Position numbers and translations under genes: made by a program
In this document: one piece after another, positions 5,426-7,872 of the stretch
Numbering within the stretch: the first letter of the stretch is position 1
Layout: every line of letters begins with the position of its first letter
NCBI GenBank assembly: GCA_016932295.1
Contig: JAFGDC010000198.1
Span: 1-7,872 of the forward strand
Origin: a candidate division CSSED10-310 bacterium
GTDB lineage: Bacteria; CSSED10-310; JAFGDC01
Length of the DNA: 7,872 bases
Direction of reading: 5' to 3'
The notes under the pieces: model-generated
The model's database searches: none
The model's input: only the letters and a program-made list of their open reading frames with translations
What the model was told of the DNA's origin: nothing

Positions 5426-6375
5426 ACAGCCCGATGACGGTCGCCTCGATACCCATGCTACCCTCCATTACCCGCCTGCTGCGGGATTCTCCCGCTGCGG
5501 GTGGCCGGTCCGCCGCCGGATCAATGCTGTCCTTGCCTGGTGGAGATCGCTGGGGTGTGTTCGACCCGTATAATCATCGTCTGAAATTGTACGGAGTGAG
5601 GCCGGGTTGCCTGGATCCCGGGTCGACGGGCCTGCCGCTCTATGTCGCCGCGGAGGATACGCGGCTGTTTTCCAAGATCCTGGTGTATGCCGCCGACGGT
5701 TCGGAATCCGAATGGCGGCGTCTGGGTTTTACCAAGGAGGGTGTGATCAGTGGATTCTACCCCGACCGCACACCGGCGCACATCTGGTCGTTGATGACGT
5801 CGCCGGAGCGCTGGTCGGCCCCCGGAGAAGCGCAGCACGACAGAACCCTGACCCTGGCCGCCGCCAAGTCCAGGATTGAACCGGAACTGCCTCCGGGGTA
5901 TCAAAGCCTGCGCGCCAACGCCTCTGATGCCGCGGCGATCGCGCGGCTCATGAAGGACACCTTTGCCGAGTACCCGACACCCATCACCGCCGAGCGCATT
6001 GCGAACCTGATCACGAAGAAATCGAACCATTTCCGTTGGATCCGTAATCCGGCCGGACGGATGGCAGCGGTGGCATCGGGTGAGATCGACCACCGCAACC
6101 GGTGCGCGGAAATGACGGACTGCGCCACCCGGCCGGAAGAACGTGGCCGCGGCTTGATGGCGTGCCTGCTGGCCCACATCGAAAGCGACCTGCTGGAGTT
6201 GTACAACATCGACGACCTGTACACGCTGGCCAGGGCGGATGAGATCGGCATGAACTGCGTGTTCGGCAAGCTGGGATACAAGTATACCGGTCGGCTTGTG
6301 AACAACTGCCGGATGCCGAACGGCTGGGAATCCATGAATATCTGGTGCAAGACCGGAGAACGTCGCGGCGTTTGA
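5422..6375 (+). CDS. ablB: Beta-lysine N6-acetyltransferase (GNAT family)
   Basis: It transfers acetyl from acetyl-CoA to the epsilon-amino group of beta-lysine, giving the compatible solute N-epsilon-acetyl-beta-lysine in the cytoplasm. The product has 317 residues. An N-terminal domain (about 25-145) carries family features such as FDPYNHRLKLYG, FSKILVYA and LGFTKEGVISGFY. The GNAT domain follows, about 155-310, with the acetyl-CoA pyrophosphate-binding turn in EERGRGLM (Arg241-Gly244), then TLARADEIGMN, FGKLGYKYTGRLVNNCRM and ESMNIW. This combination is characteristic of AblB rather than of GNATs in general. The first 25 residues are low-complexity and extend beyond typical members of roughly 270-280 residues. 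Start ATG 5422 overlaps the ablA stop by ATGA, which indicates translational coupling; only a weak GGCGGA precedes it. An in-frame TTG at 5404 is possible but unneeded. Confidence 0.92.
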   Translation: MNSPMTVASIPMLPSITRLLRDSPAAGGRSAAGSMLSLPGGDRWGVFDPYNHRLKLYGVRPGCLDPGSTGLPLYVAAEDTRLFSKILVYAADGSESEWRRLGFTKEGVISGFYPDRTPAHIWSLMTSPERWSAPGEAQHDRTLTLAAAKSRIEPELPPGYQSLRANASDAAAIARLMKDTFAEYPTPITAERIANLITKKSNHFRWIRNPAGRMAAVASGEIDHRNRCAEMTDCATRPEERGRGLMACLLAHIESDLLELYNIDDLYTLARADEIGMNCVFGKLGYKYTGRLVNNCRMPNGWESMNIWCKTGERRGV

Positions 6376-6553
6376 TGGGGGCCTGGCGGGCGATGCCCGT
6401 GTCGATACTGTGTACCTCCGCGGGAGGATGATGCCGGTCTGTTCCTTTGCGGGCGATCCAGACAGCCACCGGCGATCCTGGCACCTGGTTTGTCGGCCGG
6501 TTCGATCCTTGCGCGAAAGTAGTACATTTTTCAGGTTGCGCCGGGATTCCGTC

Positions 6554-6582
6554 TTGAGCCGCCGCCGTCGAACGGGCATAAT
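6554..6582 (+). promoter_or_regulatory. Possible promoter for the downstream membrane protein gene
   Basis: TTGAGC (6554-6559, 4 of 6) and CATAAT (6577-6582, 5 of 6) are separated by 17 bases. Transcription would start near 6589 and leave a leader of about 205 bases. A second, weaker option is TTGACC at 6713-6718 with no good -10 box. Confidence 0.35.
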
Positions 6583-6661
6583 GGCGTTACAGGAAAACGG
6601 CGGGGCTTGGGCTGTTATTCGGAAGGTGCTGTCCCTCGTCCTGGATTAGACCTCGTGTCTC

Positions 6662-6766
6662 GCAGGAGTGGTATGGCGTCCGGGTAGCGTTGCATCTTCC
6701 GAGCGCGGCTCATTGACCGGATACGTTTTCCTGGAGAATTTTTACAACTTCCAGCAGGAGTGGTAT
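6662..6766 (+). repeat. 13-bp direct repeat containing a ribosome-site-like core
   Basis: GCAGGAGTGGTAT occurs exactly at 6662-6674 and 6754-6766, 92 bases apart, in the leader of the membrane protein gene. Each copy contains AGGAG and is followed by an ATG (6673 and 6772) that opens a frame of only 4 and 8 codons. Confidence 0.55.
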
Positions 6767-6794
6767 CCGGCATGCGCGCGCGGGATGGCGAGCG

Positions 6795-7872
6795 GTGACC
6801 AGAGACGGACGCCGGCAAAGGCATGAGCCAGCGGCGGGAATCGCCGTGGTTCTCCTGATCGCCGCCGCGTACTTCGGTCTCGCCTTCTACAAGCCTGGCT
6901 TCGCTGATTACCACAGATACGGCCGATACAGCGATGTCACCATGTGGATCTCGCTCATCGCGCCCAAGGAGTTGACATTTTTCATCACGTATCTGGCCGC
7001 CGGCATCGCGACGGTGTTACTGTTGGTCCGGGCGCTTCGAGCCACCCGTCTGCCGGAACTCATGGATCGCCTGGCCGGCAATGTGGAACGACGGCAGGAG
7101 CGCACCATCGTGACCGCACTGACGGTCGTTGCGCTGGCGGCGGTCGCCGCCTGCACGATACTGTCACATGACGGCACACCCCTGACCGATGACGAATGGG
7201 TGTATCGGTTTCAGGCTCGGGTTCTGGCCGCCGGGATGCTCACCGCACCACTGCCCGGTCCGCCTGATTTTTTCAGGAATCAGTACATGGTCGTCACCGA
7301 TCGTCTTTACAGCCAGTATGCGTTCGGTCATTCAGCCCTGCTCGCCGCCGGTGCGGTGCTGGGTGCCATGGGCGTGGTGCCCGTTCTCCTGGCCGGTTGC
7401 GCGGTGGCGTTCACCTACGGCTGCGGACGGCTGCTCTTAAACCGTCGGGGCGGCTTGTTAGCGGCCTGCCTGCTGTTGTTCTCTCCGCAGTTTTTGCTTA
7501 CCCAGGGCACTATTGCCTCACAATCAAGTATTGCCGCTTTGGTCGCCGCCTTCTTTTTCTTCTTACTCCGCGCCGTCAGGCACGATTCCCGCCATTCAGC
7601 TTTCGCCGCGGGACTCGTTTGGGGTTGGGCTCTCCAGACCAGACCGATCGATACCATGATCGTCGCCCTCGGCGCCGTCGCCATCCTGCTCCACCGGCCG
7701 TCCGGCCGTACGTTCATGGCTCTGGTGCCCATTATCCTCTGGCTGGCTGTGGGTGCCGCGATCACCGGCGGGCTGTACCTCGCCACCAACTGGCTGGTCA
7801 ATGGCGGGCCGTTAACCACCAACTACAATCCACTCTGGAAGGATCATCCCTCCGGTGCCACCTCCGCCTTCG
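6795..7872 (+). CDS. Multi-spanning membrane protein, GT-C-like glycosyltransferase (partial, runs off right edge)
   Basis: An open frame of about 359 codons without a stop, reading a polytopic inner-membrane protein. Hydrophobic segments lie at about 14-32, 62-80 and 104-123, with several more after residue 170 (LLAAGAVLGAMGVVPVLLAG, GGLLAACLLLFSP, IAALVAAFFFFLL, MALVPIILWLAVGAA). After the third segment comes L-T-D-D-E-W-V-Y-R-F-Q-A-R (Asp132, Asp133, Glu134). Later come YSQYAFGHSALLA and GLVWGWALQTRP-x-D. Acidic residues in an extracytoplasmic loop followed by many helices match GT-C enzymes of the ArnT/PMT (GT39) type, which use lipid-linked sugars. Here the acidic motif follows three hydrophobic segments rather than one, so there may be extra N-terminal helices. 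Donor and acceptor are unknown. The start GTG 6795 is the first usable start after the in-frame stop at 6714-6716, but its ribosome site is weak. It overlaps the stop of an 8-codon frame from ATG 6772 (GTGA). Confidence 0.7.
   Translation, partial: MTRDGRRQRHEPAAGIAVVLLIAAAYFGLAFYKPGFADYHRYGRYSDVTMWISLIAPKELTFFITYLAAGIATVLLLVRALRATRLPELMDRLAGNVERRQERTIVTALTVVALAAVAACTILSHDGTPLTDDEWVYRFQARVLAAGMLTAPLPGPPDFFRNQYMVVTDRLYSQYAFGHSALLAAGAVLGAMGVVPVLLAGCAVAFTYGCGRLLLNRRGGLLAACLLLFSPQFLLTQGTIASQSSIAALVAAFFFFLLRAVRHDSRHSAFAAGLVWGWALQTRPIDTMIVALGAVAILLHRPSGRTFMALVPIILWLAVGAAITGGLYLATNWLVNGGPLTTNYNPLWKDHPSGATSAF

Larger units (their letters stand above)
6376..6794. other. Intergenic stretch between ablB and the membrane protein gene
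   Basis: About 420 bases without a convincing gene. Just after ablB are two small GC-rich hairpins, CGGGC-GAT-GCCCG (6387-6399) and CCTCC-GCG-GGAGG (6415-6427). Neither is followed by a T-run, so no intrinsic terminator can be called. Further on are a possible promoter (6554-6582), a 13-bp direct repeat and two tiny frames with ribosome sites. A 79-codon frame here (6410-6649) is Arg/Ser-rich, resembles nothing known and was not accepted. Confidence 0.5.

Noticed and set aside
6387..6427. Intrinsic terminator after ablB
   Set aside because: Two short GC-rich hairpins exist, but neither is followed by a T-run.
1..7872. CRISPR array, tRNA, rRNA, complete insertion sequence
   Set aside because: I saw no regularly spaced repeats, tRNA-like cloverleaf, rRNA motifs or transposase. 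The only mobile-element trace is the integrase remnant.

Overview
The window comes from a fairly GC-rich bacterial chromosome. Large secreted right-handed beta-helix and repeat proteins with Pro/Thr linkers suggest a Gram-negative environmental lineage, perhaps an uncultured candidate phylum. No marker gene allows a firm placement. Gene density is modest, and about 1 kb near the middle looks like decayed DNA.

Layout, left to right. (1) Positions 1-2333, minus strand: a large secreted-protein locus that runs off the left edge. Its upstream part (a 'DFESG...LSFW...GW-IDD' jelly-roll-like module) is broken by in-frame stops. The downstream part is still open: a membrane-anchor-like segment, a parallel beta-helix, a Pro/Thr linker, then 53-residue repeats that look like beta-propeller blades. 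(2) Positions 2334-3000: an AT-richer stretch, then a fossil tyrosine integrase of the DUF4102 (P4-like) type on the minus strand. Only its N-terminal tip and C-terminal catalytic end remain. (3) Positions 3001-3250: two inverted repeats, then a strong sigma70-type promoter whose -10 and start site are covered by a 24-bp near-perfect palindrome. (4) Positions 3335-6375, plus strand: a compact operon of a MarR-family regulator, lysine 2,3-aminomutase (ablA/kamA) and beta-lysine N6-acetyltransferase (ablB). (5) Positions 6376-6794: a non-coding interval with a 13-bp direct repeat and a possible promoter. (6) Position 6795 to the right edge, plus strand: a multi-spanning membrane protein resembling GT-C fold glycosyltransferases, cut by the window edge.

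The functional core is the three-gene operon. AblA converts L-lysine to L-beta-lysine, and AblB acetylates it to N-epsilon-acetyl-beta-lysine, a compatible solute known from methanogens and some bacteria under salt stress. The MarR protein in first position, with a palindrome over its own promoter, suggests an autoregulated osmolyte cassette analogous to MarR-type control of ectoine genes (EctR/CosR). That regulatory role is inference. The flanking secreted-protein gene, integrase remnant and membrane protein show no evident functional link to it.
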